A stretch of DNA of 64,000 nt from Candidatus Gastranaerophilales bacterium (GTDB taxonomy: Bacteria > Cyanobacteriota > Vampirovibrionia > Gastranaerophilales > Gastranaerophilaceae), in assembly GCA_017475485.1 (NCBI GenBank), contig JAFVFO010000049.1, forward strand, positions 25,440 to 89,439. The letters are read 5' to 3'. The notes beneath the pieces were generated by a model, which was not told the DNA's origin, did no database searches, and worked only from the letters and a program-made list of their open reading frames with translations. The position numbers and the translations under genes are program-made. Below are positions 44,433-53,193 of this stretch, one piece after another. Within the stretch, counting starts at the first letter, position 1. Each line of letters begins with the position of its first letter.

Positions 44433-45953
44433 ATGGTAGCAATCAGACCTGACGAAATCAGTTCAATTATTAGAGAAAAAATAGAAAACTATGACGTTAA
44501 AACCCAAATTAATAATACGGGAACCGTTGTTGAAATATCTGACGGTATTTGCCGTATATACGGGCTTAGAAATGTTATGTCATCTGAATTAATCGAGTTT
44601 GATGACGGCAGCGGAACTTTGGGTATAGCTCTTAACTTAGAAGAAGATAACGTCGGGGCCGTTATTTTAGGTGAATATACAAAAATTAAAGAAGGTATGA
44701 ATGTAAAAGCTACGGGTAAAATCGCTTCAATTCCTGTGGGAGATAGCTTAATAGGCAGGATTATTGACCCGACAGGTGTTGCAATAGACGGTAAAGGTGA
44801 AATTCATACCGATAAAACCCGCCCAATTGAACGTATTGCACCGGGGATTATTGAGAGAAAATCTGTCCATGAGCCTCTGCAAACAGGACTAACCGCAATT
44901 GATGCCTTAACGCCAATCGGCAGAGGGCAGAGGGAATTAATTATCGGTGACAGACAGACCGGTAAAACTGCTATTGCAATTGATACAATAATTAACCAAA
45001 AAGGTAAAGATGTTATTTGTATTTATGTTGCAATCGGTCAAAAAACTTCAACCGTAGCGCATATTGCAAAAACCTTAGAAGAACATGGCGCTATGGACTA
45101 TTCTATTATAGTTTCCGCAACAGCAGATAACTCAGCACCTTTGCAATATATTGCACCATTTGCAGGCTGTGCGGTCGGTGAAGAATTTTTAGAACAAGGC
45201 AGGCATGTTTTAATAATATATGATGATTTAACAAAACACGCACAAGCCTACCGTGCAATGAGCTTGCTTCTTAAAAGACCTCCGGGACGTGAAGCATACC
45301 CGGGGGATGTATTCTACTTACACTCACGTTTATTGGAAAGAGCTTGTAAATTATCTGATGAACGTGGTGCAGGTTCAATTACGGCACTCCCTATCATTGA
45401 AACACAGGCAGGGGATGTTTCCGCGTATATTCCGACAAACGTAATTTCAATTACAGACGGTCAGATATTCTTAGAATCAAACCTGTTTAACGCAGGTCAG
45501 CGTCCTGCAATAAACTCAGGTCTATCGGTATCTCGTGTAGGGGGCGCTGCTCAAACTAAAGGTATTAAGCAGGTTGCAGGTCAATTGAGATTAGATTTAG
45601 CGCAATATAGAGAACTGGCTGCGTTTGCTCAATTTGCTTCAGACCTTGATTCCGCAACAAAAGCACAATTGTTAAAAGGCGGAAAATTAACACAAATTCT
45701 AATTCAAGGACAATACAACCCCTTATCTGCGGCACAGCAGGTTGCAATACTTTTCTGCGGAAATGAAGGTTATATTAACGATATTGAAAATAAAGATATT
45801 CAAGAATTTAAAAAACAATTCTTTGAATATTTCTCATCAAATTGTTCTGACCTTGAAAATCGCTTAAACGAAGGTGCTAAATTGTCTGATGATGATAAAG
45901 AAGAACTTGCCAAACATATAGAAAACTTTAAGCAAAACGTATTTAAGGTATAA
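44433..45953 (+). CDS. atpA: ATP synthase F1 subunit alpha
   Basis: A 506-residue non-catalytic nucleotide-binding subunit. Walker A is GDRQTGKT (172-179), with [20 protein letters not shown] and the arginine-finger region [15 protein letters not shown]. Length is standard. The ribosome site GAGGA precedes ATG 44433. A membrane-protein gene, not atpG, follows directly. Confidence 0.97.
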   Translation: MVAIRPDEISSIIREKIENYDVKTQINNTGTVVEISDGICRIYGLRNVMSSELIEFDDGSGTLGIALNLEEDNVGAVILGEYTKIKEGMNVKATGKIASIPVGDSLIGRIIDPTGVAIDGKGEIHTDKTRPIERIAPGIIERKSVHEPLQTGLTAIDALTPIGRGQRELIIGDRQTGKTAIAIDTIINQKGKDVICIYVAIGQKTSTVAHIAKTLEEHGAMDYSIIVSATADNSAPLQYIAPFAGCAVGEEFLEQGRHVLIIYDDLTKHAQAYRAMSLLLKRPPGREAYPGDVFYLHSRLLERACKLSDERGAGSITALPIIETQAGDVSAYIPTNVISITDGQIFLESNLFNAGQRPAINSGLSVSRVGGAAQTKGIKQVAGQLRLDLAQYRELAAFAQFASDLDSATKAQLLKGGKLTQILIQGQYNPLSAAQQVAILFCGNEGYINDIENKDIQEFKKQFFEYFSSNCSDLENRLNEGAKLSDDDKEELAKHIENFKQNVFKV

Positions 45954-45956
45954 GAT

Positions 45957-46709
45957 ATGAAATATAATTTTAAACAAGCATTGACATATATGTTTGAAGA
46001 TAAAAAACGCATTTCAAAGTTTGCAATAGCATACCTTGTGGTTTGCATTCCTTTGGTAATGAATATATTATCTTCGGTTTTTAAATCATTCGTAAAAAAT
46101 GCCAATCCCTTAGGTTATATTGAACCAAGGGTTGCGCTTATATTTGCCGTGTTATTAATGCTTGGTTTAATTGTTTCATTATTGTGTAATTTTTTATATC
46201 TCGGTTATTATTTTTCAAATGCAAATTTAAGAATAATGCTGCCTGATGAAAAACTGCTTGGCTGGCATAACAAGAAAAAGTTATTTTCAGTAGGCTTTAA
46301 AGGCTTTATAGGAAGCTGTGTATATATGCTTCCTATTGCGTTGTTGAGCGTTCTTGCAGTTAAAATTAAAAGTATAGCATTATTTTTAATATTATTCTTT
46401 TTGGCAATATTTGTAATTTATGCTGTAACTTTGGCATTTATTACGGATTTAAAATTTAGTTCTTTTTTCAACTTTAAAAAATATAAATTAATTTTAGTTG
46501 ATAACTTTGTTAATTACTTAAAATTTATTTTGATATCAATAGGTATAACAATCCCTTATATTATTGCGGTTGTATTATGTGCTATAACAATTGTAGGAGT
46601 AGTATTCCTGCCATTTTTATATTTTTATATTCAAATGGTATTTAATGATATTCAAGCTCAATTTATAAGACATATACTCAACATGAACAAAGAAGGCAGC
46701 GAAGGATAA
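45957..46709 (+). CDS. DUF4013-like membrane protein inside the atp operon
   Basis: A 250-residue protein with about six hydrophobic segments arranged as two halves: a short N-terminal segment (KQALTYMFEDKKRISKFAIA), a loop with LPDEKLLGWHNKKKLFSVGF, and paired C-terminal helices. The layout resembles DUF4013 membrane proteins, which is a weak match from memory. It lies 3 nt after atpA and 3 nt before atpG in the same frame direction, so it is translated with ATP synthase. A chaperone or assembly role for the F0 part is conceivable; nothing in the sequence proves it. Confidence 0.7.
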   Translation: MKYNFKQALTYMFEDKKRISKFAIAYLVVCIPLVMNILSSVFKSFVKNANPLGYIEPRVALIFAVLLMLGLIVSLLCNFLYLGYYFSNANLRIMLPDEKLLGWHNKKKLFSVGFKGFIGSCVYMLPIALLSVLAVKIKSIALFLILFFLAIFVIYAVTLAFITDLKFSSFFNFKKYKLILVDNFVNYLKFILISIGITIPYIIAVVLCAITIVGVVFLPFLYFYIQMVFNDIQAQFIRHILNMNKEGSEG

Positions 46710-46712
46710 TCC

Positions 46713-47681
46713 ATGGCGAATTTAAGAAGCATAAAAGACAGAATAACAAGTATTAAAAATACGCAGAAAATTACCCGCGCTATGAAAATGGTTGCAGCGG
46801 CTAAGGTAAAAAAGGCGGAAAATGCGGTTAAAGCCTCACGTCCATTTACTTTAGAATTGTATAAAATGTTTTCATGGGTTTACTCGGAAGCTCTTAAAAA
46901 TCAATTTGATAAAGTAAAAACTTCCTCGGGGCTTGAAAATTACCCTGCTTTATTAGAAAAAAGAGATGCCAAGACAATAGGCATTGTTGTAGTTTCATCA
47001 AATAAGGGCTTAGCGGGCGCATATTGTGCCAATATTGTACGCTATAGCTTAAATATGATAAAAGAATACATTGCCCAAGGTAAAAAAGTAGTTGTATATT
47101 TTGTCGGGCAAAAGGCTGTACCTGCAATAAAGAGCGCTCAAGCGCAATATGATTTTAAAATCAAAAAAACATATACAAATATTTTAGACGGTATAAATTC
47201 ATCTTCTGCTTTTATTGTGGCATCTAACCTTGCAGATGATTATATAGCAGGGGAAATTGATGAAATTCATCTTGTTACAACAAGATATAAAAATATGATG
47301 ACCTATAAAACCGAAAGCTGGCAATTGCTTCCAACTATTACCGATACAAACAAAATCAAGGAATTTCAAGATAAGGAACTTGATAAGGAATTAAATATAG
47401 AACATAATGAGCATAAAATTGAGCCGTTAAGCGAATATCTGCCTTCTATAAATTCCGTATTATCAACACTTGTTCCTATGTTTATAACTAATGTTATTTT
47501 CCAATCGTTATTAGAAGCGCAAGCGAGTGAATTGGCTTCAAGAATGACCGCGATGAGTGCTGCTACAAATAACGCTACAGATATGATTTCAACTTTGACA
47601 ATCGAATATAATAAAGCACGTCAAGCAAATATTACTCAAGAAATTACTGAAATCATAGGCGGTTCAAGCGCGCTCAATTAG
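46713..47681 (+). CDS. atpG: ATP synthase F1 subunit gamma
   Basis: A 322-residue central-shaft subunit. The N-terminal helix is MANLRSIKDRITSIKNTQKI followed by TRAMKMVAAAKVKKAE; the C-terminal helix has ELASRMTAMSAATNNATDMI. It is longer than usual (about 285-295), with an extra Lys/Glu-rich segment around 225-245 in the area where cyanobacterial gamma carries its regulatory insert. No Cys pair for redox control is seen there. atpD and atpC are not in the window, again as in Cyanobacteria. Confidence 0.95.
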   Translation: MANLRSIKDRITSIKNTQKITRAMKMVAAAKVKKAENAVKASRPFTLELYKMFSWVYSEALKNQFDKVKTSSGLENYPALLEKRDAKTIGIVVVSSNKGLAGAYCANIVRYSLNMIKEYIAQGKKVVVYFVGQKAVPAIKSAQAQYDFKIKKTYTNILDGINSSSAFIVASNLADDYIAGEIDEIHLVTTRYKNMMTYKTESWQLLPTITDTNKIKEFQDKELDKELNIEHNEHKIEPLSEYLPSINSVLSTLVPMFITNVIFQSLLEAQASELASRMTAMSAATNNATDMISTLTIEYNKARQANITQEITEIIGGSSALN

Positions 47682-47907
47682 TTTTTCAGATAATGGGGCA
47701 TGCCTTATTATTGTATTATTTACAATTGTTTACACACTTAACACAACTATAAGGTGACTTTATCATGCTTCTATCATGGGTTTTAGCACGTTCTATTCAT
47801 GGAAACCATGTCATATCATGCAATACAGCATAGCCGTAACCCTGAAATATAGGCTAAAAGCGCGTTATCATGATTGTTAAAAGTCGTAATAATTGCCCTA
47901 AAATTGC

Positions 47908-47935
47908 TTGATAATTGATACTGAAAAGCTATAAT
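47908..47935 (+). promoter_or_regulatory. Promoter for small Cys-rich protein
   Basis: TTGATA (47908-47913), 16-bp spacer, perfect TATAAT (47930-47935). The start would be near 47942, immediately before the stem-loop of the leader. Confidence 0.55.
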
Positions 47936-47947
47936 TATATTAAAGCC

Positions 47948-47979
47948 AAGGGGCACTAAGGCTATAGCCTTTGTCCTTT
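47948..47979 (+). promoter_or_regulatory. Compound stem-loop in the leader of the small Cys protein gene
   Basis: An outer 8-bp stem (47948-47955 with 47972-47979, two G-T pairs) encloses an inner 5-bp stem of the palindrome AAGGCTATAGCCTT (47958-47971), with a 2-nt bulge. A second small hairpin (AAGTC/GACTT, 47983-47995) sits just before the AGGGAG ribosome site. The short T-run after the main stem makes an attenuator conceivable; mRNA 5'-end protection is another option. Confidence 0.45.
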
Positions 47980-48011
47980 TGCAAGTCAAAGACTTTAGGG
48001 AGAGTTTATAA

Positions 48012-48233
48012 GTGTTAAAAAGTAGAGATTTAGGCAGAGCCACGGCAGTTAGAAGATGGACACAAACTGCGATAGAATGCTATAAAAGGGGCTGTAATTG
48101 CGAAGGTTGTTTTTATACTGATTTCTTTAACAATTCAAGTCAAAAATGCCAAATGAAGGCTTCCGTACTTGAACTTGTAAGAGTATTAGGCAAGCCTGAT
48201 ATAGAATTAAAACAAGTTTTATCTGACGATTAA
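48012..48233 (+). CDS. Small conserved Cys-cluster protein
   Basis: A 73-residue protein starting at GTG 48012 with AGGGAG nine bases upstream. A CxCxxC cluster (GCNCEGCFYTDF) and a later Cys (SQKCQMKASVLELVRVLGKP) could bind zinc. Short proteins of this appearance occur in Firmicutes and their phages as uncharacterised proteins; I recall the CQMKASVLELVR segment but cannot name a family. It may be a small regulator. The stop abuts the convergent cdd stop with no gap. Confidence 0.7.
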   Translation: MLKSRDLGRATAVRRWTQTAIECYKRGCNCEGCFYTDFFNNSSQKCQMKASVLELVRVLGKPDIELKQVLSDD

Positions 48234-48641
48234 TTATTGTTTTTCGTCAAACTTGAAACCATAGGGGAAAATATCCCCTAAATTAAGCACCAATACACTA
48301 TAGTTCTTGTCTTCAAGAACTATTTTTGTTTCTTGTTCATTTATGCAAAATTCGCTCAGCCACTGTCTGCATGCACCGCATGGCATACATAGGGTTTGAT
48401 TTGGCGAATATATCGCAATAGCTTTAATTTTTGATGTTTCACCTTTTGCAATGGCAGATGCCATGGCGTTTCTTTCCGCACATAAAGATAAGCCGTAGCT
48501 TGCATTTTCCACGTTACAGCCTGTATATATTTCTCCGCTTTCATATAAAATAGAAGCACCTACAGAAAACTTTGAATAAGGTGAGTATGAGTGCTTGCTT
48601 GCTTTCTTTGCATCTTCCAGTAAATTTCCAAAAATATCCAT
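48234..48641 (-). CDS. cdd: Cytidine deaminase
   Basis: A 135-residue zinc hydrolase that converts cytidine and deoxycytidine to uridine forms for pyrimidine salvage. The active site is CAERNAMASA (Cys ligand, catalytic Glu) and MPCGACRQWLSEF (two Cys ligands), with YSPYSKFSVGA at the N-terminus. I chose ATG 48641 with GGTGA five bases upstream; an in-frame TTG at 48653 adds four residues. Standard tetrameric-type length. Confidence 0.94.
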   Translation of the reverse strand: MDIFGNLLEDAKKASKHSYSPYSKFSVGASILYESGEIYTGCNVENASYGLSLCAERNAMASAIAKGETSKIKAIAIYSPNQTLCMPCGACRQWLSEFCINEQETKIVLEDKNYSVLVLNLGDIFPYGFKFDEKQ

Positions 48642-48755
48642 ATCTTTCACCAATCTTAGTATGTGTATTATATTATAACTCTAAAATCAAAAAAGTGTTA
48701 TTTTTAAATAAGAAAGGGAATTTTAAACATGTAACACGAAGGATTACAATGGGTT

Positions 48756-49247
48756 ATGTCTATTAACGCAATAAATAGTGTTTCATTGTATGAATATTAC
48801 TATACGATAAACCGCGACAGCGAAAAAAAGAAAACTTCCCCAATTGCAGAAGAAATGAAAAAATACGGGTTAACACCTACTGATGACGAACAGTTAAACA
48901 TTTCAATGCTTCAAAGAGCAAAAAATCTGCAAAACATTAATTCACAATCTGAAGAAGAAGAAATTCCCTATTCAGAGCGCCCATGGGCAGATTTGATGTA
49001 CCAGTTAGGGCTTTCTTTTAACCCAAATCCTAAAGATGATATTCAGGATATTAAAGACGAGCTTACAAAATTAACTAAAGGCGTGACGGATGACGAGTTA
49101 AACAAAGAAGTTAAAGATTTAGAATCTTATGTAGAAAATCTTTACTTGAAATTCACCCAAAATTCATCAGGTACAATTGATTTTACAACCCCAATAGGCA
49201 GTCAGTTAAATAACTTGTCCGTTATGAATCAAGTTAATTTACTGTAA
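48756..49247 (+). CDS. Hypothetical acidic protein
   Basis: A 163-residue protein, not recognised. It is soluble, rich in Glu, Asp, Asn and Lys, and mainly helical. A Tyr-rich patch (SLYEYYYTIN) is near the N-terminus and IPYSERPWADLMYQLGLSF in the middle. The N-terminus MSINAINSVSL resembles the Asn/Ser-rich starts of some other proteins in this window. No signal peptide. Its 3' end overlaps the convergent radical SAM gene by 9 nt. A ribosome site is not clear. Confidence 0.6.
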   Translation: MSINAINSVSLYEYYYTINRDSEKKKTSPIAEEMKKYGLTPTDDEQLNISMLQRAKNLQNINSQSEEEEIPYSERPWADLMYQLGLSFNPNPKDDIQDIKDELTKLTKGVTDDELNKEVKDLESYVENLYLKFTQNSSGTIDFTTPIGSQLNNLSVMNQVNLL

Positions 49248-50780
49248 CGATACAAGAAATGTGTCATATCTTTTTTCCTTAAGATTGACCACACCGGTTT
49301 CTATCAAATCCCATTTCAGAGTTTTGATGTTATTCAAAGGGGCTTTTGCGCAAAATTCAAAATCAGGCAGAAGCCCTTTTTTATTGTATGCGCGCCATGT
49401 TTTTTTGAATGCTCCAAGGTTCGCACCTTCTTTTACAACATCAATTAAAAAATCCGCCAAACTATCGGGATATCTCGATAAAATGCTTTGAATAATATCC
49501 CATTCGACGCTTGAACTTCTATAATCTATACCCATTTTATGGAAAGTCTTTTTAAGATATTTAATTCTTTTTTCCAATATATTTTTTTCCGCTCTTTCAA
49601 CATTTTCAAAAGGAGTGTGTATTTTCGGAATAAATGTTGAAGAAGATACGCAAATATTAAAAGCTCCCTTGCCCTTTAAATTATTTTTCATTTCCTTGAT
49701 TAAATTAATTAATTCTTCTATATCTTCATCATTTTCATCGGGAAGCCCCAGCATAGTATAGATTTTTACCCCTTTAAGGCCGTATTTTTGCATATCGGAA
49801 ACGGTTTTTAAAATTTGCTTTGAAGTTAAATCCTTTTTAATTAAATCTCTAAGGCGCTGAGAACCTGCTTCTAAGGCTATTGTTGCCGTTTTCTGTCCGC
49901 ATTTAACCAAAGTTTCAATCAAATCTTTATCTGCTAAATCAGCCCTTAGTGAAGAAACCGATAATTCCACATTTTCTTTTGAAGCAATGTATTTTATAAT
50001 TTTTTTGAAATCGGGATGTCCTGCAACATAAGCCCCTAAAAGAGCTATTTTATTTGTATGTTTTAGGCCTAAATCAATTGCTTCAATAATTTTTTCATAA
50101 GGAACAAAGCGCGCGGGCAAATTTAACCAGCTTGCAAGGCAAAAATTGCACATTTTCGGACATCCGCGTTCAATTTCAATTATAAATGTATCTTTAAAAA
50201 AGCTGTTATCAGATAAAATCGGTGTGTATATAATTTCTTGTTCCAGATTATCTCTTGTTATTTCAACCTTTTTCGGGTATTTTGGCACATAAATACCCTC
50301 AACATTTGATAATTGTTTTAAAATTTCATCTCTGGCATATTCATTTTTATTTTCCAGTATTTTGAAGGCTTCTTTTAGGGCTGTTTTTTCACCAATCGAG
50401 ATAAAATCAAAAAATTCTTCATAAGGAAACGGATTAGACATCATAACAGGCCCGCCCGCGAACACTATAGGGTCATTTTCGGTTCTGTCTTTGCTTTTGA
50501 GCGGGAAATTATATTTTTGAAGCATTTTTATAATTGTTAAAATATCAAGCTCAAAACTAATTGAAAAGCCCATACAATCAACATCTTTAGGCGGTATTTG
50601 GGTAGTGTGCGTATCTTGATAAACTCTTTCAACAAATAAATTAGGGTTTAAATCTAAATCTTTGAAAATAGATAAATACCCCAAAGAAGCCATAGCAAAA
50701 TTTTCAATTGCCCCGTAGCAAAACCAAAGGTTTATTTTCGGACTTTTTTGAAGATTTCTTTTGTATAAAAATCGCTCCAT
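49239..50780 (-). CDS. B12-binding-type radical SAM protein
   Basis: A 513-residue iron-sulfur enzyme. The N-terminal 180 residues form a B12-binding-like Rossmann domain (DCMGFSISFELDI, IVFAGGPVMMSNPFPYEEFF). The radical SAM cluster is C207, C211 and C214 in ERGCPKMCNFCLASW. An ALEAGSQRLRDLI segment and GLKGVKIYTMLGLPDENDED are typical of the Elp3/MiaB/NifB fold. B12 may not actually be bound, since no His cobalamin ligand is evident. The substrate is unknown. It starts at the stop of a PerM-like gene (TAATG). Confidence 0.82.
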   Translation of the reverse strand: MERFLYKRNLQKSPKINLWFCYGAIENFAMASLGYLSIFKDLDLNPNLFVERVYQDTHTTQIPPKDVDCMGFSISFELDILTIIKMLQKYNFPLKSKDRTENDPIVFAGGPVMMSNPFPYEEFFDFISIGEKTALKEAFKILENKNEYARDEILKQLSNVEGIYVPKYPKKVEITRDNLEQEIIYTPILSDNSFFKDTFIIEIERGCPKMCNFCLASWLNLPARFVPYEKIIEAIDLGLKHTNKIALLGAYVAGHPDFKKIIKYIASKENVELSVSSLRADLADKDLIETLVKCGQKTATIALEAGSQRLRDLIKKDLTSKQILKTVSDMQKYGLKGVKIYTMLGLPDENDEDIEELINLIKEMKNNLKGKGAFNICVSSSTFIPKIHTPFENVERAEKNILEKRIKYLKKTFHKMGIDYRSSSVEWDIIQSILSRYPDSLADFLIDVVKEGANLGAFKKTWRAYNKKGLLPDFEFCAKAPLNNIKTLKWDLIETGVVNLKEKRYDTFLVSLQ

Positions 50781-51802
50781 TATTCTCTGTTGTTTATCCT
50801 ATCAAGATATAATTCATCAACTAAAACGCATATTACGCTTGCAATTGCAGGTGCTAAAATAATGCCCCAGAAGCCCAAAAACCTTGAACAGATTAACAAG
50901 GAAACAATTATAACTAAAGGGTGCATATTTAGCATTTTGCCGAATAATATGGGGCGAAGAAGCTGGTTTTGCGCCCATTGAGCAATCATATAAATTAAAA
51001 ATGTTAATAAAACATACCCTACTCCGCCCGAAGTGCTTGTTATTAACCCAAGAGCAACTGCAATTGAAGGCCCTATAACGGGTATTATATCAAATACACA
51101 GGTAATAAACCCCAATAAAAACGCATGGCCATTTCCGATTATCAATAGTCCTATAGTGGTTAGAGTGCCTACAAATATCATTGCAATGCCTTGCGCAAAA
51201 ATATAATTTCCTACTTTGGATTCTATATTTGCCAATATTGAAGATGCTTTTTCTTTGTATTTAACGGGGAAAAATTCTATAAATTTATCTTTAATTCTTT
51301 TTTCATCATAAGCAAAATAAAATACCATAATAGATATTGCAAGCAAAGTTGTTAAAAGATTTGCAATAAATTTCCCTGCGGTAATCGAATTTTCAATTAG
51401 GCTTTGTGCGCCTTGTGCCAGCGGTTCTTTTAGAGAATCAAAGGTAATATATGTTGATAATGATTTATTAAAAATTTGGAAATTTAATAATTTGTCTAAA
51501 TTATCAATAATTGAAGGAAAATTGCCGATAAGCGTGATTGCTTCTCTTATAATTATTGTTAATAAAGGTACAATAATTAAAAAACTGACAGAAACTAATG
51601 CAAGAAGCATTAGCGCCACACACCATACACGCGGTATCCGTTTTTCCATTTTGTTAACAGTCGGCGCAATTGCACAGGTTATAACAAAAGAGGCAAAAAG
51701 CATCATTAAAATATCCATTGAAAAAATGGCAAGCGTGATTAAACCAATTACAATGATAAATGCTATAACACTTTTTATGCTTATATTTCCCTGATTTTCC
51801 AT
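50780..51802 (-). CDS. AI-2E/PerM family membrane protein
   Basis: A 340-residue permease-like protein of the AI-2 exporter superfamily (UPF0118/PerM). Eight or so membrane segments are visible, with the typical FITCVFDIIPVIGPSIAVALG and MIAQWAQNQLLRPILFGKML signatures. Known members act as Na+/H+ antiporters or export autoinducer-2, so the function here is undecided. It is divergent from lysA and leads a two-gene unit with the radical SAM gene. Confidence 0.86.
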   Translation of the reverse strand: MENQGNISIKSVIAFIIVIGLITLAIFSMDILMMLFASFVITCAIAPTVNKMEKRIPRVWCVALMLLALVSVSFLIIVPLLTIIIREAITLIGNFPSIIDNLDKLLNFQIFNKSLSTYITFDSLKEPLAQGAQSLIENSITAGKFIANLLTTLLAISIMVFYFAYDEKRIKDKFIEFFPVKYKEKASSILANIESKVGNYIFAQGIAMIFVGTLTTIGLLIIGNGHAFLLGFITCVFDIIPVIGPSIAVALGLITSTSGGVGYVLLTFLIYMIAQWAQNQLLRPILFGKMLNMHPLVIIVSLLICSRFLGFWGIILAPAIASVICVLVDELYLDRINNRE

Positions 51803-51827
51803 TTCGTTTTCTTTCCTCTTTTTTTCA

Positions 51828-51836
51828 TGATATAAT
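51828..51836 (+). promoter_or_regulatory. Extended -10 promoter element for lysA
   Basis: TGATATAAT (TG-N directly followed by a perfect TATAAT at 51831-51836). No good -35 box at the right distance. The start of transcription near 51843 leaves about 20 nt before GTG 51864. Confidence 0.4.
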
Positions 51837-51863
51837 TTTTCACATCAATTAGCAATAGAGATA

Positions 51864-53192
51864 GTGAATAAAACCATGTATGTAAACCAAAATATTAAGC
51901 CGATAACAACAAGAACTAATTCTAAAGGTAATTTAGAAATTTCAAACTGTGATTTAGTGGATTTGGCAAATAAATACAAAACCCCTTTATATGTAATAGA
52001 TAGAGTTACATTAGAGCAAATGGCGCTTGATTATAAGCAGGCATTTTCAAAATACGAAAAGGCAAATATTTTGTTTGCTTCAAAAGCCCTTATGACGGGT
52101 GCTATAGCACAAATATTTAACAGGCTTGGTTTTGGGTTTGATGTTGTTTCCATGGGTGAAATTTATACATTATTAAACGCAAATATAAAGCTCAATAAAT
52201 CTTCATTTAACGGAAATAATAAAAGTGCCGATGAAATTGAATTTGCAATAGATAACGGAATAGACCATTTCAGTGTGGATAACTTTTGTGAATTGAAACT
52301 TTTAAATGAAATTGCAAAATCTAAAAATAAAATTCAAAAAATCCACTTAAGAATAACCCCCGGAATTGAATGTCATACCCATGAATACATTCAAACAGGG
52401 CAAATTGATTCTAAATTCGGATTTGATTTATCTAAAATTGATAAAGCGGTTGAACTTATTTTAAATGAATATAAAAATTTAAAATTAACAGGGCTTCATG
52501 CACACATCGGTTCTCAGATTTTTGAAACGCAGGTATATTATGACGAAGCAGGAGTTGTTTTAGAACTTGTTAAAAAAATAAAAGATAAATTTAATATAGA
52601 ATTATCTGAAATTAATTTAGGCGGAGGCTTGGGTATAACTTATACCAAGGAAGATAACCCGCCAAGTGTATATGAAATAGCGGATACAATTATTTCGTCT
52701 ATTGAATTTCATTGCAGGAAGTTTAATCTTGAAAAACCTGTATTATATATAGAACCTGGCAGGTCTTTAGTGTGTTCTGCGGGTGTTAGCCTTTATACAA
52801 TCGGTTCATCTAAAGAAATTGAAGGAATCAGAAAATATATAGCAATAGACGGCGGTATGGCGGATAATCCGCGCCCGAGCATGTATCAGGCAAAATATTA
52901 TGCTGAAATTGCCAATAAAAAAGAAGAAAATAAACCTGAAAAGGTAACTGTCGCAGGTAAATTTTGCGAATCGGGGGATATTTTAATATCTGATATAGAA
53001 TTAAATTCTCCTTCATCCGGAGATATTCTTTGTGTTTATGATACGGGCGCGTATTGTTATTCAATGTCGTCTAATTATAACAGAATTCTAAAACCCGCAA
53101 TGGTATTGATTAATCAAGGAAAATCAGATATTATTATTAAAAGACAAACACTAAATCAGCTTGTTGAAAATGATGTTTTGTTAGAGGAATGA
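51864..53192 (+). CDS. lysA: Diaminopimelate decarboxylase
   Basis: A 442-residue PLP enzyme making L-lysine from meso-diaminopimelate. The PLP lysine is K74 in LFASKALMTG; the glycine loop GGGLGITYTKEDNPP, EPGRSLVCSAG, FCESGDIL and DTGAYCYSMSSNYN are all present. Start GTG 51864 has AGAGA close by; ATG 51876 is an alternative. The diadenylate cyclase gene follows after 1 nt. Confidence 0.95.
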   Translation: MNKTMYVNQNIKPITTRTNSKGNLEISNCDLVDLANKYKTPLYVIDRVTLEQMALDYKQAFSKYEKANILFASKALMTGAIAQIFNRLGFGFDVVSMGEIYTLLNANIKLNKSSFNGNNKSADEIEFAIDNGIDHFSVDNFCELKLLNEIAKSKNKIQKIHLRITPGIECHTHEYIQTGQIDSKFGFDLSKIDKAVELILNEYKNLKLTGLHAHIGSQIFETQVYYDEAGVVLELVKKIKDKFNIELSEINLGGGLGITYTKEDNPPSVYEIADTIISSIEFHCRKFNLEKPVLYIEPGRSLVCSAGVSLYTIGSSKEIEGIRKYIAIDGGMADNPRPSMYQAKYYAEIANKKEENKPEKVTVAGKFCESGDILISDIELNSPSSGDILCVYDTGAYCYSMSSNYNRILKPAMVLINQGKSDIIIKRQTLNQLVENDVLLEE

Positions 53193-53193
53193 A

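Larger units (their letters stand above)
47682..48011. other. Intergenic region with heptamer cluster, promoter and leader
   Basis: These 330 bases hold no convincing gene. Four copies of TATCATG (47761, 47772, 47814 and 47866) cluster within 112 nt, a pattern that fits a repeated protein-binding site. The right part holds a promoter (47908-47935) and a structured leader for the small Cys protein. A minus-strand open frame at 47816-48043 has no family features and overlaps the promoter, so I do not count it as a gene. Confidence 0.45.

Noticed and set aside
47816-48043. Minus-strand 75-residue open frame
   Set aside because: No family features, covers the promoter and leader of the plus-strand gene, and its N-terminal part is antisense to that gene.
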